Shown in pieces: positions 26,195 to 35,626 of a stretch of DNA of 64,000 nt; within the stretch, counting starts at the first letter, position 1, and each line of letters opens with the position of its first letter. The stretch spans positions 124,001 to 188,000 of the forward strand of contig CAIYID010000031.1 in assembly GCA_903926205.1 (NCBI GenBank), written 5' to 3'. The notes beneath the pieces are model-generated. The model saw nothing but the letters and a program-made list of their open reading frames with translations, was not told where the DNA came from and ran no database searches. The stretch is from an uncultured Bdellovibrionales bacterium (lineage in GTDB: Bacteria; Bdellovibrionota; Bdellovibrionia; Bdellovibrionales; Bdellovibrionaceae). The translations under genes and the position numbers were made by a program.

Positions 26195-27362
26195 TTTCCC
26201 ATTTCAAATCGGCGAGCTTCTTGAGGTTAAAATCGAGAAGCTCTCATTTGGTGGAAGTGGAATCGCAAGATTTTCAGGCGTCGTTATTTTCATTCCCTTT
26301 AGTGCTCCTGGCGATTTGCTACAAATCAAAATCACCCAAATAAAAAAACGTCATGCTGAGGGTGAGATCCTAAAACTTATAGACGCTGGCCCAGATCGGG
26401 CGACACCCCCTTGTGTCGCTTATGGGCACTGCGGGGGTTGCAACTGGCAGCACCTTTCCTATGAGTCTCAGCTTCGATTTAAACAAGAAATTGTAACTGA
26501 TTTTTTGAACAAATTTATTTCCTCTTCACCAACTACGAAAATCCTACCAATTGTTCCAAGCACGAAACCTTTTCATTATCGAAATAGAGCGCAACTTAAA
26601 TTTAAAGATAACCTGCTCGGGTTTTTTAAAAAAAACACTCATGATGTCGTCGACATCGAAGCTTGTTGGCTTTTAGAAGAAGGTCTTTCAGAGAAAATTC
26701 CGTCTTTAAAAATTGATTTAATTCGTCAAAAGTTGGCAAAATCAGAATTAAAATCCGTAGAGCTTTCTCTGTTTTCAGAAACACCAGATCTCTCCGAAGA
26801 AGGCTTTTCGCAAGTAAATCGTTTTCAAAATGAAAATCTTATTCAGGCTGTCCTCAGCGCACTTTCTGCTACGCCAAAGGATGAGGGCTCTCCATCAACC
26901 CTTTTTGACCTTTACGCAGGTTCTGGTAATTTCACCTTTCCGCTGATTAAAATTGCCGGCAAACGCCGAGTTGTCGGTGTCGAACTACACTCAGGTGCCG
27001 CAAAGCTTGCGCAAGATAAATTAAAAAAATTGAAACTCTCGCCAAAGTTGACGGAATTCTATAATGCCGATGTTGAAATCTTTTTACGGCGGTTTCCAAT
27101 CAGCGCTAAAGACATTGTTTTATTAGATCCCCCTCGTGTTGGTTGCTCGGAAGAGGTTATTTCAATTTTAGCGAAGAGCGCGCCCCATCGCATTTTATAC
27201 ATCAGTTGTGATCCTGCCTCCTTAGCAAGAGATCTTGATCGTTTGTGGCTTAAATCTGAGGGAAAATATCATCTTCATCAGGTCCAGTGTTTCGATATGT
27301 TTCCTCAAACTCATCATGTTGAAACTCTCGTTGAGATCAGTACCACTCAATCCCTCAATTGA
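26187..27362 (+). CDS. rlmD: 23S rRNA (uracil-5-)-methyltransferase, RlmD/TrmA family
   Basis: The 391-residue enzyme methylates uracil C5 in rRNA (or tRNA). It has an N-terminal TRAM domain (about 1-60), a cysteine cluster ([12 protein letters not shown] near residue 73, with a later Cys in ACWLLEE) for a [4Fe-4S] cluster, the SAM loop LYAGSGNF, the acidic LLDPPR motif and the catalytic cysteine in [12 protein letters not shown]. The iron-sulphur cysteines favour RlmC/RlmD over TrmA, but the exact target U is not decided by sequence. It overlaps ndk by 8 bases. Confidence 0.9.
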   Translation: MSNFPFQIGELLEVKIEKLSFGGSGIARFSGVVIFIPFSAPGDLLQIKITQIKKRHAEGEILKLIDAGPDRATPPCVAYGHCGGCNWQHLSYESQLRFKQEIVTDFLNKFISSSPTTKILPIVPSTKPFHYRNRAQLKFKDNLLGFFKKNTHDVVDIEACWLLEEGLSEKIPSLKIDLIRQKLAKSELKSVELSLFSETPDLSEEGFSQVNRFQNENLIQAVLSALSATPKDEGSPSTLFDLYAGSGNFTFPLIKIAGKRRVVGVELHSGAAKLAQDKLKKLKLSPKLTEFYNADVEIFLRRFPISAKDIVLLDPPRVGCSEEVISILAKSAPHRILYISCDPASLARDLDRLWLKSEGKYHLHQVQCFDMFPQTHHVETLVEISTTQSLN

Positions 27363-27400
27363 CGAATTGACACTTCAGCCACCTTTGATAACCTTTTAAC

Positions 27401-28153
27401 ATGATGTGGATATTAGCTTTTCTATCTGGATTAACCTTACTCTCAGCTTGCGGCTCTTTTTCTTCTTCCGATAGGGAATCTGCGCAAATGCATCTACAAG
27501 TTGGCACCAGCCAACTTCAAAGCGGCGCTTATCCGCAGGCCTTGGCAACTCTTTTGAAAGCAGAAAGTTTAGATCCAGACAGCGCCATCATCCAAAATAA
27601 TTTGGGCTTGGCTTATTTTGTTCGAGAACATTACACTGATGCCGAAAAACATCTAAAAAAAGCAATTGATTTAAAAGAAGATTACTCAGACGCACACAAT
27701 AATCTGGGGCGCACCTTGATTGAACTCGGAAATTATCCTCAAGCAATCAAAGAATTAGAACTTCCGGCGAAGGACTTAACCTACACCGCTCCAGATAAAC
27801 CTCTTTTAAATTTAGGTATTGCTTATTTTAAAATGAAAAAATTTGAAACGGCAGCTTCTTATTTTAGTCGCTCGATTGATATTCAAAGAGACAATTGTTT
27901 GGCGCATTCTTATTTAGGTCGATCTTATTTTGAATTAAAAAATTTCATTAAAGCCTCATTAGAGCTTGATCGGGCGACCTCTTTTTGCCAACGAAGTCAA
28001 TTTGATGAGCCCATTTACTATGCGGGTTTAAGTTATTATCAACAGGGTCAAAGAGAACTTGCAATTGGTCGACTCGATGATTTGCTGAAACTCTACCCCA
28101 ACGGAAAATACAGAGACCGAGCCAAATCCATGCTCGAAGTAATGAGAAGGTAG
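27401..28153 (+). CDS. TPR lipoprotein, PilF/PilW-like
   Basis: The 250-residue product has a lipoprotein signal (LTLLSAC, Cys near residue 17) and then tandem tetratricopeptide repeats (about residues 30-245; LDPDSAIIQNNLGLAYF is a clear example). Outer-membrane TPR lipoproteins of the PilF/PilW type act as pilotins for the type IV pilus secretin. Adjacency to rodZ (6 bases) resembles the pilF-rodZ pair of gammaproteobacteria, and pilT lies elsewhere in the window. The specific pilotin role is inferred; TPR lipoproteins serve many complexes. Confidence 0.78.
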   Translation: MMWILAFLSGLTLLSACGSFSSSDRESAQMHLQVGTSQLQSGAYPQALATLLKAESLDPDSAIIQNNLGLAYFVREHYTDAEKHLKKAIDLKEDYSDAHNNLGRTLIELGNYPQAIKELELPAKDLTYTAPDKPLLNLGIAYFKMKKFETAASYFSRSIDIQRDNCLAHSYLGRSYFELKNFIKASLELDRATSFCQRSQFDEPIYYAGLSYYQQGQRELAIGRLDDLLKLYPNGKYRDRAKSMLEVMRR

Positions 28154-28159
28154 GAATCT

Positions 28160-29320
28160 ATGAAGCAAACAGGTGAGCTACTAAAGTCCGCCAGAGAAAA
28201 TAAAAAACTAACTTTGCATGAAATTGGAATGTCTCTAAAGATCAATCCAAAAACTCTTCAAGCTATGGAAGATGGTGAGACCGAAAAACTTCCTCAACGT
28301 ACCTTTTTGCGTGGTTTTGTAAAAAGCTATGCTCAGTACTTGAAACTCGATGTAAAGCACACTATGGCTACGTTTGACTACGAACTCAATGGCGGAACAC
28401 CGCCAATATTGTTAACACCCGCGCCACTTCCGTCACAAAAAACGATTGAAGAAAAAGCAATGCCCATCTCTACAACACCAGAGCTCACTATCGCTACTGC
28501 AGCTCCTACCGAAGCAACAGTTACTTCAGAAACAACACCAACACCTATTGTTGTCGCAACCCCTATAATTCCTATACGTTCAGCGCCAAAACTTTCTGAA
28601 CGAGCGCCAAATCATCTTGACCGATCACAAGAAGCTCGAACACAGCGACTTTTACTTTTTATAGGAGGACTTTTACTCGTCGCAATCATTGTCATTGTGG
28701 CAAAACTTGTAAATAAATATCAAAAAGAACGCAGTAATAATTTTTCAAAAATTGAAGTTGCTCGCTTGCAAGACACAACAACTCCAGCGACAGTAACAGA
28801 GATGACAGCCCCAACTTCTGCTCCTACTTTGGTCGAGGAGTCTTTGACTCCACCACCGATCACGCCCGTCAACTCTATTGACGTCAAAGCTCCCCCACAA
28901 ACACCGACCTCTCCTTTAATTGAAAAAATGACTACGCTTTTGCCTTCGGATAAAAAAGACAGTACTAATCAAAAAACCGTAACGGCTCCGACGGTTGTAG
29001 AGACTGAAGCTTCAAAAACAACTAAAGCTGCAGAAAAATCAGTTGAGAAAACTGAAACAGAGACTAATACCTTATTGATTGGAAAACCCCAGGAGGTTAT
29101 TGTCGAAACTTTGGCTAAGGTGACAATTTCCTATCAATTAGATGACGGAAAACTCCAAAGAATAGAATTGAACGCAGATGAGATGCACACCTTTAAAGGT
29201 AAAAATATCATTAAACTCGACGTCAGTGACGGCGGCGCAGTTAACCTCATTGTTAACGGCAGAGAAAAGGGCTCGCCCGGTAGAGCCGGGACTCCTGTGA
29301 AGCTGAGTTATCCAAAGTGA
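28160..29320 (+). CDS. rodZ: RodZ-like cytoskeletal membrane protein
   Basis: RodZ links MreB filaments to the cell-wall machinery to keep rod shape. The 386-residue protein has an N-terminal cytoplasmic helix-turn-helix domain (about 5-70, ending FLRGFVKSYAQYLKLD), a Pro/Thr-rich linker, and a single membrane segment near residues 160-182 (LLLFIGGLLLVAIIVIV). A long Thr/Pro/Ala periplasmic stretch and a final beta domain of about 80 residues follow (DUF4115-like). It overlaps the glycosyltransferase gene downstream by 4 bases. Confidence 0.85.
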   Translation: MKQTGELLKSARENKKLTLHEIGMSLKINPKTLQAMEDGETEKLPQRTFLRGFVKSYAQYLKLDVKHTMATFDYELNGGTPPILLTPAPLPSQKTIEEKAMPISTTPELTIATAAPTEATVTSETTPTPIVVATPIIPIRSAPKLSERAPNHLDRSQEARTQRLLLFIGGLLLVAIIVIVAKLVNKYQKERSNNFSKIEVARLQDTTTPATVTEMTAPTSAPTLVEESLTPPPITPVNSIDVKAPPQTPTSPLIEKMTTLLPSDKKDSTNQKTVTAPTVVETEASKTTKAAEKSVEKTETETNTLLIGKPQEVIVETLAKVTISYQLDDGKLQRIELNADEMHTFKGKNIIKLDVSDGGAVNLIVNGREKGSPGRAGTPVKLSYPK

Positions 29321-30645
29321 AATCCCTGATGAAAATTTGGTGGATTGCCTTAGTCATTAAACTGACTTTGTCCGCCATTTTTCCACTGAGTCAAGACGAG
29401 GCCTATTATTGGGTTTGGTCAAAATATCTACAACTGAGTTATTTTGATCACCCAGGAATGGTCGCTTGGCTTTTTTGGTTGGGACATTTTTTGGAGTCTT
29501 TCGGTCAAGCTGTTCGCTGGCCCTCTGTTATTTTAGGTCATCTTACCTTGCTAGTTTGGATTTTTATTTTAGATGAAATTATTCCTAAAGATAAATTAAA
29601 AGAAAAATCTCGTTTTTGGCTTTGGTTAGCTCTTAGCTCTCCAATGCTGGGCTTTGGCTCTCTCTTGTCGACTCCAGATGTTCCGGTTGTCTTTTTTTGG
29701 TCACTCTCGGCTTGGCTCATTGGAAAAATTTTATCTGAACAAAAAATTCGTGATTATATCTTTCTCGGCATAGCCTTGGGATTAGGCTTTTGTTCAAAAT
29801 ATCATATTGTTCTTTTCGTCTTTTCACTTTTAATTTGGCTCATCTTCGAAAGGCGTTGGAAAGCTCTTTCGACCAAAGGAATTTTTCTCACCACTTTTTT
29901 TGGATTTCTTTTTTCTTTGCCGGTTCTCATTTGGAATTTTCAAAATGGTTTTCAAAGCTTTCGTTTTCAGTTAGACCATGGATTAGGTTCTAATCAGTGG
30001 GAACCCTTCTGGACTTACAGTTATTTGTTAGCACAACTACTCCTTCTTGCTCCTGTGACGATTTGGTCTGCCTTTCGAGCTCAACTTCCATCAAAGTTTT
30101 CTTTTCTTCGATATCTTGCCTGGGTACCTTTTGTCTTTTTCTTATTTTCTAGCCTTAAGGGTGTTGTTGAAGTGAATTGGCCAATTGTGGCCTTTCCTGC
30201 TATGTACGCGTTGGCCGTTTTGGGAGCCTCTCCCTTGCGGCAACTCTGGTGGTCTATTCTACCTTGGGCCGCAATTGCTCTTTTTGTAACAGCGCAAACG
30301 CTCTATCCCTTCACTGACAATCTACCGGAGCGAATTCAAGAAACCCACTACTTTGATCCTATTCTCCTTTTACCAAAAACTTATTCTCCGATGTATTACG
30401 GAAGTTATCAAATGGCCTCTCGAGTTTGGTGGGCTCAAAAAACTCCGACAAAAAAATTATTCCAATGCAATCGGCATGATTTTTTTGACGAAATACAAGG
30501 TGTCCCCGCTGAAGAAAAACATTTTTATGTCGCCAAAGAAACCTGGGTGGACTGGCCTAAATGGCTTATGAATTCTCAATATCAACTGTCAAAAATTCAA
30601 GACGTACCCCCCAAATTTGAACTTTACGAGGTAACAAAAAAATGA
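29317..30645 (+). CDS. ArnT/PMT-like membrane glycosyltransferase (GT39/GT83 type)
   Basis: The 442-residue protein has around ten hydrophobic membrane segments. Near the N-terminus it carries SQDEAYYWVWSKYLQLSYFD, with the acidic pair and Tyr-Tyr-Trp typical of ArnT and related lipid-linked sugar transferases, which move a sugar from polyprenyl phosphate to lipid or protein on the outer face of the inner membrane. The acceptor is unknown. The GTG at 29317 overlaps the rodZ stop (GTGA); an ATG 12 bases later is an alternative. It overlaps the PHP-like gene by 4 bases, so both are coupled. Confidence 0.85.
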   Translation: MKSLMKIWWIALVIKLTLSAIFPLSQDEAYYWVWSKYLQLSYFDHPGMVAWLFWLGHFLESFGQAVRWPSVILGHLTLLVWIFILDEIIPKDKLKEKSRFWLWLALSSPMLGFGSLLSTPDVPVVFFWSLSAWLIGKILSEQKIRDYIFLGIALGLGFCSKYHIVLFVFSLLIWLIFERRWKALSTKGIFLTTFFGFLFSLPVLIWNFQNGFQSFRFQLDHGLGSNQWEPFWTYSYLLAQLLLLAPVTIWSAFRAQLPSKFSFLRYLAWVPFVFFLFSSLKGVVEVNWPIVAFPAMYALAVLGASPLRQLWWSILPWAAIALFVTAQTLYPFTDNLPERIQETHYFDPILLLPKTYSPMYYGSYQMASRVWWAQKTPTKKLFQCNRHDFFDEIQGVPAEEKHFYVAKETWVDWPKWLMNSQYQLSKIQDVPPKFELYEVTKK

Positions 30646-31847
30646 GGGCTTTAGTTGTACTCATTGCATTAGTGATTTTTTATTTCATCTACGGATTTTA
30701 TATTTCACAATTTGATTTTGAAATGACTGCTCACGGGCTTAAGCATGAAAATCCTCGTGGCTTTTATGATTATCATGGCGTCACGAATGTTCACACGGAT
30801 TTAAGCACAGGCTCACTGGATCCCGCTGGCGTTGTTGCTGAAGCCAAAAGAGCAGGTTTGGATTTTCTGATTCTTACAGATATTAATCAAAATGAAAAAA
30901 TTGAAACCACGGAAGGTTATCACGGCAACATGCTTGTGATGGTGGAGTTTGAATACACTTATTTAGATATGCGCTTACTGCATTACACGGGAGCAAAAAG
31001 TGCCGCTCCAATTGACGCTAGCGAAGCTCGAATGTATTTCACCGATCAGTTGTCCCAAGCAAATACTCAAGGAAGAGAAAATCTTCTTGTACTTGCACAT
31101 CCTTTTAATAATGGTCCCACTTGGACCGGAGATTTTCCGGTGGGCCTTGATGGAATTGAAATCCTAAACCCAAAAAGCGTGTCTTCGCGAGCCTGGGCGA
31201 ATAGCAAGCTCAATGTTTTTTGGAGTTTAGTCACTTATCCCTTCAACCCCAATCTAGCCTTTCTTCGGCTATTTCAAGAGCCCTCCGACGAAACTGAATT
31301 ATGGGACAAACTGTTGGCCGATAGGAAAATTTATGGCTATTCAGGAGCTGATGCGTCTGCCCGCGCTATTCCATTTGCAAGTTATTTGATTAATTTTCCT
31401 TCTTATCAAAAATCTTTTGAGATAACGACCAACCACATTCTTATTGAGGCCGAACTTAACGGAAATTTTGAATCTGATCGAAAAAAAATCATGCGTGCTT
31501 TCAAACAAGGACAGTTTTATTTTAGCCTAGATCTTCTCGGTGACCCCAAAGGTTTCAATGCCTATATCGAAGATAAAGATAAAATTCATTTGATCGGCTC
31601 AACAACAAAGTACAACAAACATCTTCGCTTGGTTTCAAAACTTCCTTTTGCTCCAAATGATTTCTATGAAATTATTGTTTTTAAAAATGGTGAGCGGGAT
31701 TTAACTGCCAATCAACCCGAGATTAATTATGAAATCAAAGGCCCGGGTGTTTATCGTATTGCTGTCCGAGTGAGTACCTTTCTACCTCCGCCCGATGGAA
31801 AAAAATGGGCCACTTGGATTTACACGAATCCATTTTTTGTCCAATAA
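30642..31847 (+). CDS. Membrane-anchored PHP-like protein with missing metal ligands
   Basis: The 401-residue product has an N-terminal anchor (about residues 3-22) and a PHP phosphoesterase-like fold that should sit outside the cytoplasm. The usual HxH-T of PHP is here N49-V-H51-T; TDH is T-D80-I81; the conserved AHP is kept (His153); and the late DAH motif is D237-A-S239. At least three expected metal ligands are thus replaced, so catalysis is doubtful or altered. It overlaps the glycosyltransferase gene, suggesting a shared role in surface glycan or lipid modification. The activity is unknown. Confidence 0.7.
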   Translation: MRALVVLIALVIFYFIYGFYISQFDFEMTAHGLKHENPRGFYDYHGVTNVHTDLSTGSLDPAGVVAEAKRAGLDFLILTDINQNEKIETTEGYHGNMLVMVEFEYTYLDMRLLHYTGAKSAAPIDASEARMYFTDQLSQANTQGRENLLVLAHPFNNGPTWTGDFPVGLDGIEILNPKSVSSRAWANSKLNVFWSLVTYPFNPNLAFLRLFQEPSDETELWDKLLADRKIYGYSGADASARAIPFASYLINFPSYQKSFEITTNHILIEAELNGNFESDRKKIMRAFKQGQFYFSLDLLGDPKGFNAYIEDKDKIHLIGSTTKYNKHLRLVSKLPFAPNDFYEIIVFKNGERDLTANQPEINYEIKGPGVYRIAVRVSTFLPPPDGKKWATWIYTNPFFVQ

Positions 31848-31987
31848 TTCAGACATGTTCAACTCCTCGAGTCATCGAGAATCATTAGTCCTTAATATCA
31901 CCCAGGTTTTCACGCCATCCTAATTTCAAATACCGTTTCTTATTTTCCCTGCTTGAATCTTTCTTTTCCTCTGTGTATCAATTTTTT

Positions 31988-32605
31988 ATGAAATTTATAG
32001 CATTCGACTTAGAAACTACTGGCACGGTTCCTGGTGTTGATCAAATTGTTGAAATCGGAGCTGTTCGCTTTATCAATGGTCAGCCTGAAGCTGTTTTTGC
32101 AACTTTGATTGACCCAAAAATGCCCATTCCTCCAGGGGCAAGCAACGTGAATAAAATTTACGACAACATGGTCAAAGGTAAACCGACCATCGATACTTTG
32201 CTTGAGTCTTTCACGGAATTTTGCGGAGAGGACATCTTAGTTGCGCACAATGCTCCTTTTGATACTCAGTTTATTCTGGCAGATTATAAGCGCCACGAGC
32301 TTCCTACTCCTCGCGGAATCATTCTGGACACTCTGCCTATAGCAAGAAAAGTATTCCCAGGACTCGCTAATTATAAATTGGGCACTTTAGTTCAGCATTT
32401 AAAAATTCCAACTTCAGGCTTTCACAGAGCCGAAGAAGATGCTTCTTATGCTGGCCTGTTGTTTTTAGAAATGACAAAAAGAATTATGGTGAATGGACAG
32501 GCTCCTGCCGTTAGCAATTTAATTGCTCTCACTGGAAAACCAGAGCAAAAATTTCCGGTCATTGAAAAAAAACCAAAGCAACTTGATCTCTTAAGTCTCT
32601 TCTAA
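31988..32605 (+). CDS. DnaQ-like 3'-5' exonuclease (DEDDh)
   Basis: The 205-residue protein has the exonuclease motifs FDLETTG (Asp and Glu ligands, residues 5-11), HNAPFDTQF (second Asp) and HRAEEDA (catalytic His and last Asp). It resembles DNA polymerase III epsilon-type proofreading exonucleases or RNase T-like enzymes. With no polymerase-binding tail recognisable, it may not be the replicase subunit itself. I use the ATG at 31988; an upstream GTG (31973) adds five residues. No strong ribosome site is seen for either. Confidence 0.88.
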   Translation: MKFIAFDLETTGTVPGVDQIVEIGAVRFINGQPEAVFATLIDPKMPIPPGASNVNKIYDNMVKGKPTIDTLLESFTEFCGEDILVAHNAPFDTQFILADYKRHELPTPRGIILDTLPIARKVFPGLANYKLGTLVQHLKIPTSGFHRAEEDASYAGLLFLEMTKRIMVNGQAPAVSNLIALTGKPEQKFPVIEKKPKQLDLLSLF

Positions 32606-32607
32606 AT

Positions 32608-34224
32608 TTATTTATTGAGCTGATAGGCAATAGGGTATCGGCGCCCTCGCCCAAAGGAGTGTCGACTCACTTTAAGAATCGGAGCGCCTTGCCAACGTTT
32701 AAATTCCGTCTTCAATAAAACTGGTAATAACCATTTATCTGTTTCCGAAGTTGCTCGACCACATTTTTCTACCAATTGAATAACCGACTTATCCAATAAA
32801 TCATATTCTGGAAGACTGTCTTGATCTTTTTGGTTTGGACGGAGCTCTGCTGATGGTGCGCGATCAATGATTTCCTGTGGTATGAGTTCACGCTCTTGAT
32901 TGTAAAATTTAGCCAAGGCGTAAACTTGTTGCTTGGTAAGATCCCCAATAGGCACAAGTCCGCCACACATATCTCCATAAAGAGTGGAGTATCCTGTGGC
33001 AAATTCACTTTTGTTACTGGTCGACAATAATAGTGAGTTCTCTGCATTCGTAAGAGCCATCAAATACAAACCTCTTAAACGAGCTTGTAAATTTTCATGA
33101 ACAAAAGAAAAATCCTTTAGCTTTAACGACTCATCAATTTTGCTTTTTACAAATTGATAACTCTCCTCAATGGGCATTAACAACCAACGCACGTTTAAGT
33201 TCTTCGCTAATTTCTCTGCAAGAGCACAAGAAGCCTTCGCACTAAAAGGCCCTGGCATCGCCACAGCTGTCACTCGCCCGGGTCCCAGAGCATCCACAGC
33301 CAAACAAGCAACAACGGCGGAGTCGATTCCTCCACTGAGCCCAAGATGGACTTTTTTCATCCCTGTTTTTTCGCAAAAATCACGAAGACCTAAAACTAAA
33401 GCTTGATGGATTTCCTGAATTTCCGAAAACTTTTGAGGACGCGAGCCTCCCTCTAAAGTTGTGAGATCCAATACATTTAGATCCTCGTTGAACTTGACGC
33501 ATTCGAGGATCTGCTTTCCATTTTTATCCACGGCGAAACTTGCTCCGTCAAAAATAATTTCATCTTGTGCTCCAACCAAGTTGACGTAAATCATGGGAGC
33601 TCGAAAATGTTTCGCCGTGAGAGCCACTAATTCTTTACGTCTTTTAATTTTATTTGGATAATACGGAGACGCACTCACGTTGACGACAAGATCTACTTTG
33701 TCTTTAATTTTTACTAAAGGATTTTCCAAATAGGGACTCGTTCCGTCTTTTTCTGGCCAAGCCCAAATATCTTCGCAGATTGTAAGTAGAATTTTTTTAT
33801 TTTTTATACGTAAAAAATTATCTTTTATTCGACCACTTTCAACAAAACGAGCTTCATCAAAGACATCCCCAGTAGGCAAAAGTTGTTTGTGAAAATATTT
33901 TGTCTTTTTATTTTTTTCTATGACCGCGACTGAGTTGTAATAAGGTCGTCCTTTTTTGCTAGGATTTTTGGTAATTATGCCGATCATTGCAACAATGCCG
34001 TGGGGAATTTTTTTTTCTATCTGTGCAAGCTCCTTCATCTGGTGCTCTACGACGTCCGTCCGCTCTAAAAGATCGAAAGGATGATATCCAAAAAGAGTCG
34101 CTTCAGGAAAAACAATCAGATCACAATGCCTATCAATAGCTCTTTGAATATAGGTCTGAATTTTTTCTCGATTGGCCTTAAAATTTCCGAGCGTGGAATT
34201 GATTTGCGCGAGGGCGAGTCTCAT
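32608..34224 (-). CDS. nadE: Glutamine-dependent NAD+ synthetase
   Basis: The 538-residue enzyme forms NAD+ from nicotinate adenine dinucleotide, taking ammonia from glutamine. The N-terminal nitrilase-like amidase (about 1-260) has the catalytic Glu in FPEATLF, Lys in HKQLLPTGDVFDE and Cys in TICEDIW. The C-terminal synthetase (about 280-538) has the ATP-binding SGGIDSAVVACLAVD and STSNKSEFATGYSTLYGD. It is convergent with the exonuclease gene (2 bases between stops) and follows the DUF2203 gene by 3 bases. The fused nadD of the same pathway also lies in this window. Confidence 0.96.
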   Translation of the reverse strand: MRLALAQINSTLGNFKANREKIQTYIQRAIDRHCDLIVFPEATLFGYHPFDLLERTDVVEHQMKELAQIEKKIPHGIVAMIGIITKNPSKKGRPYYNSVAVIEKNKKTKYFHKQLLPTGDVFDEARFVESGRIKDNFLRIKNKKILLTICEDIWAWPEKDGTSPYLENPLVKIKDKVDLVVNVSASPYYPNKIKRRKELVALTAKHFRAPMIYVNLVGAQDEIIFDGASFAVDKNGKQILECVKFNEDLNVLDLTTLEGGSRPQKFSEIQEIHQALVLGLRDFCEKTGMKKVHLGLSGGIDSAVVACLAVDALGPGRVTAVAMPGPFSAKASCALAEKLAKNLNVRWLLMPIEESYQFVKSKIDESLKLKDFSFVHENLQARLRGLYLMALTNAENSLLLSTSNKSEFATGYSTLYGDMCGGLVPIGDLTKQQVYALAKFYNQERELIPQEIIDRAPSAELRPNQKDQDSLPEYDLLDKSVIQLVEKCGRATSETDKWLLPVLLKTEFKRWQGAPILKVSRHSFGRGRRYPIAYQLNK

Positions 34225-34227
34225 ACC

Positions 34228-34596
34228 TTATTGAATCTCAATTCTACCAGAAAAGCCATCTTGATAACCATGAAAATAACGAATGTCAGTCTCAGGAAAT
34301 TTCCAGCAATAAAAGTTAGACCCATTATCAAAATCAGCGAGCCACATACCCTTAGGTGTGATCCCGAGTCGATTGAGCTTATTTTGCCATTTTTCCATTT
34401 CCTTAGAAATTTCTTCTTCAATGTCATTGGCCAAAAGAACATTTTTCCCTTTTACGGCTTCCAATCGATTGAGTAATTTTTTAACTCTAAGATGAGCAAG
34501 CTCGGTGATGTGATAAATCAAAGGCAAAAGAGCCCGTGCTTCACTGATATCAAAGATACGCTTCTTTAATGACGGAACAATTTGCTCAATGCTCAT
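34228..34596 (-). CDS. DUF2203 family protein
   Basis: The 122-residue protein matches the DUF2203 pattern: an N-terminal FDISEARALLPLIYHI helix, a charged helical middle and the conserved C-terminal GMWLADFDNGSNFYCWKFPE then YFHGYQDGFSGRI. The function of the family is unknown to me. It lies 3 bases upstream of nadE on the same strand, so the two are probably co-transcribed. The charged helices suggest a soluble cytoplasmic oligomer. Confidence 0.85.
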   Translation of the reverse strand: MSIEQIVPSLKKRIFDISEARALLPLIYHITELAHLRVKKLLNRLEAVKGKNVLLANDIEEEISKEMEKWQNKLNRLGITPKGMWLADFDNGSNFYCWKFPETDIRYFHGYQDGFSGRIEIQ

Positions 34597-34767
34597 AGTC
34601 TCTCATTGCTAATATTCTGTTGTAGAGTCGCCCTTTTCAACGACTGGAGACAAAGTTTCAAGCTTAAAAAAATGACTTTGAAAAAAAGAAAATATCGTTT
34701 TTTGATTATAATGCGCGTTAAAACCGCTCACTGACGCTTTTTAAAAGAAGGATTCTTCGGCGTGCTA

Positions 34768-35598
34768 TCAATTCATGCTTTTCGAAATCGAGTTCACTTG
34801 AATACCCACCACATAAATAACAGCTACAATAATTAGCGACATCATGAACATCCTGAATAAGCTTCCAAAGCTGAATTTATTATCTTGTTCATCCGAGCCA
34901 AAAATACTCTTTGGAGGCGGAGCATGGATTAGAAATTTTTTTGACTGCTTGCCAGGAAGGTCTGAATCAGAGCGAATTACGCGAACGTCCCCAGACCGGG
35001 CAATTTTTTCAAGTTCATCACCGCCAATCCCAGCAATACCCCTTGCTCGTATTCTTTGATCTTCATGTCGACTCCATCTTGAATTCCGTCCATAACGTCC
35101 AAGTGGTTCTGAAGTCCTCACGATGCTGGTGTTATTCTCTCCAGTGCTAGACTCTCCTGTGCCTTGATTTCCACCAAAATCCACTTTTTGGCCGCGTTGG
35201 TTGACAACGCTATTGGCTCTTGCATTTCCGCGAGCACCCCGGCGGTGAGCCGCAGAATTTGCACGATCCGCTTCTGCTGCGGCAGCCGCTTTCTTGGCAG
35301 CATCATCGCTGGAGGCATTATTAGAACCGCTACTCGCACCATTTCCAAACTGGCCACTGCCTGCCATCCCAGCTTGTATGGCCTGCTTCTGACATTCAGA
35401 GACTCCTCCGCCCGAATTGCCAGGCAACACTCCATAATCCAACAAACACGTGACATAAGTTCCAAGAAAAAAATCAGTCCATTTTTTTATTGGAGTGAAG
35501 AGAGCCCCGCTCACCGCAATAACAATGGCAACGGATAACACCGTCAATAAAACGTACTCAACGGCCGCCTGGCCCTTCTGATTTAGTCTTGGCTTCAT
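34768..35598 (-). CDS. Flp/TadE-like pseudopilin with extended C-terminal region
   Basis: The 276-residue protein starts with a short basic leader and GQAAVEYVLL. Cleavage after Gly9 would place Glu at +5 and Tyr at +6, exactly as in Flp and TadE pilins, followed by a hydrophobic helix. Unlike Flp pilins (~50-80 residues), it continues with a Gly/Ser/Asn/Ala-rich low-complexity stretch, an Arg-rich segment, and a second membrane segment near the C-terminus (MFMMSLIIVAVIYVVGIQV, about 248-266). It is divergent from a TPR gene 28 bases away. No tad assembly genes are in view, so secretion or pilus use is inferred. Confidence 0.7.
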   Translation of the reverse strand: MKPRLNQKGQAAVEYVLLTVLSVAIVIAVSGALFTPIKKWTDFFLGTYVTCLLDYGVLPGNSGGGVSECQKQAIQAGMAGSGQFGNGASSGSNNASSDDAAKKAAAAAEADRANSAAHRRGARGNARANSVVNQRGQKVDFGGNQGTGESSTGENNTSIVRTSEPLGRYGRNSRWSRHEDQRIRARGIAGIGGDELEKIARSGDVRVIRSDSDLPGKQSKKFLIHAPPPKSIFGSDEQDNKFSFGSLFRMFMMSLIIVAVIYVVGIQVNSISKSMN

Positions 35599-35626
35599 AG
35601 AGTTTCCCTATGTAAGATAATACCAT

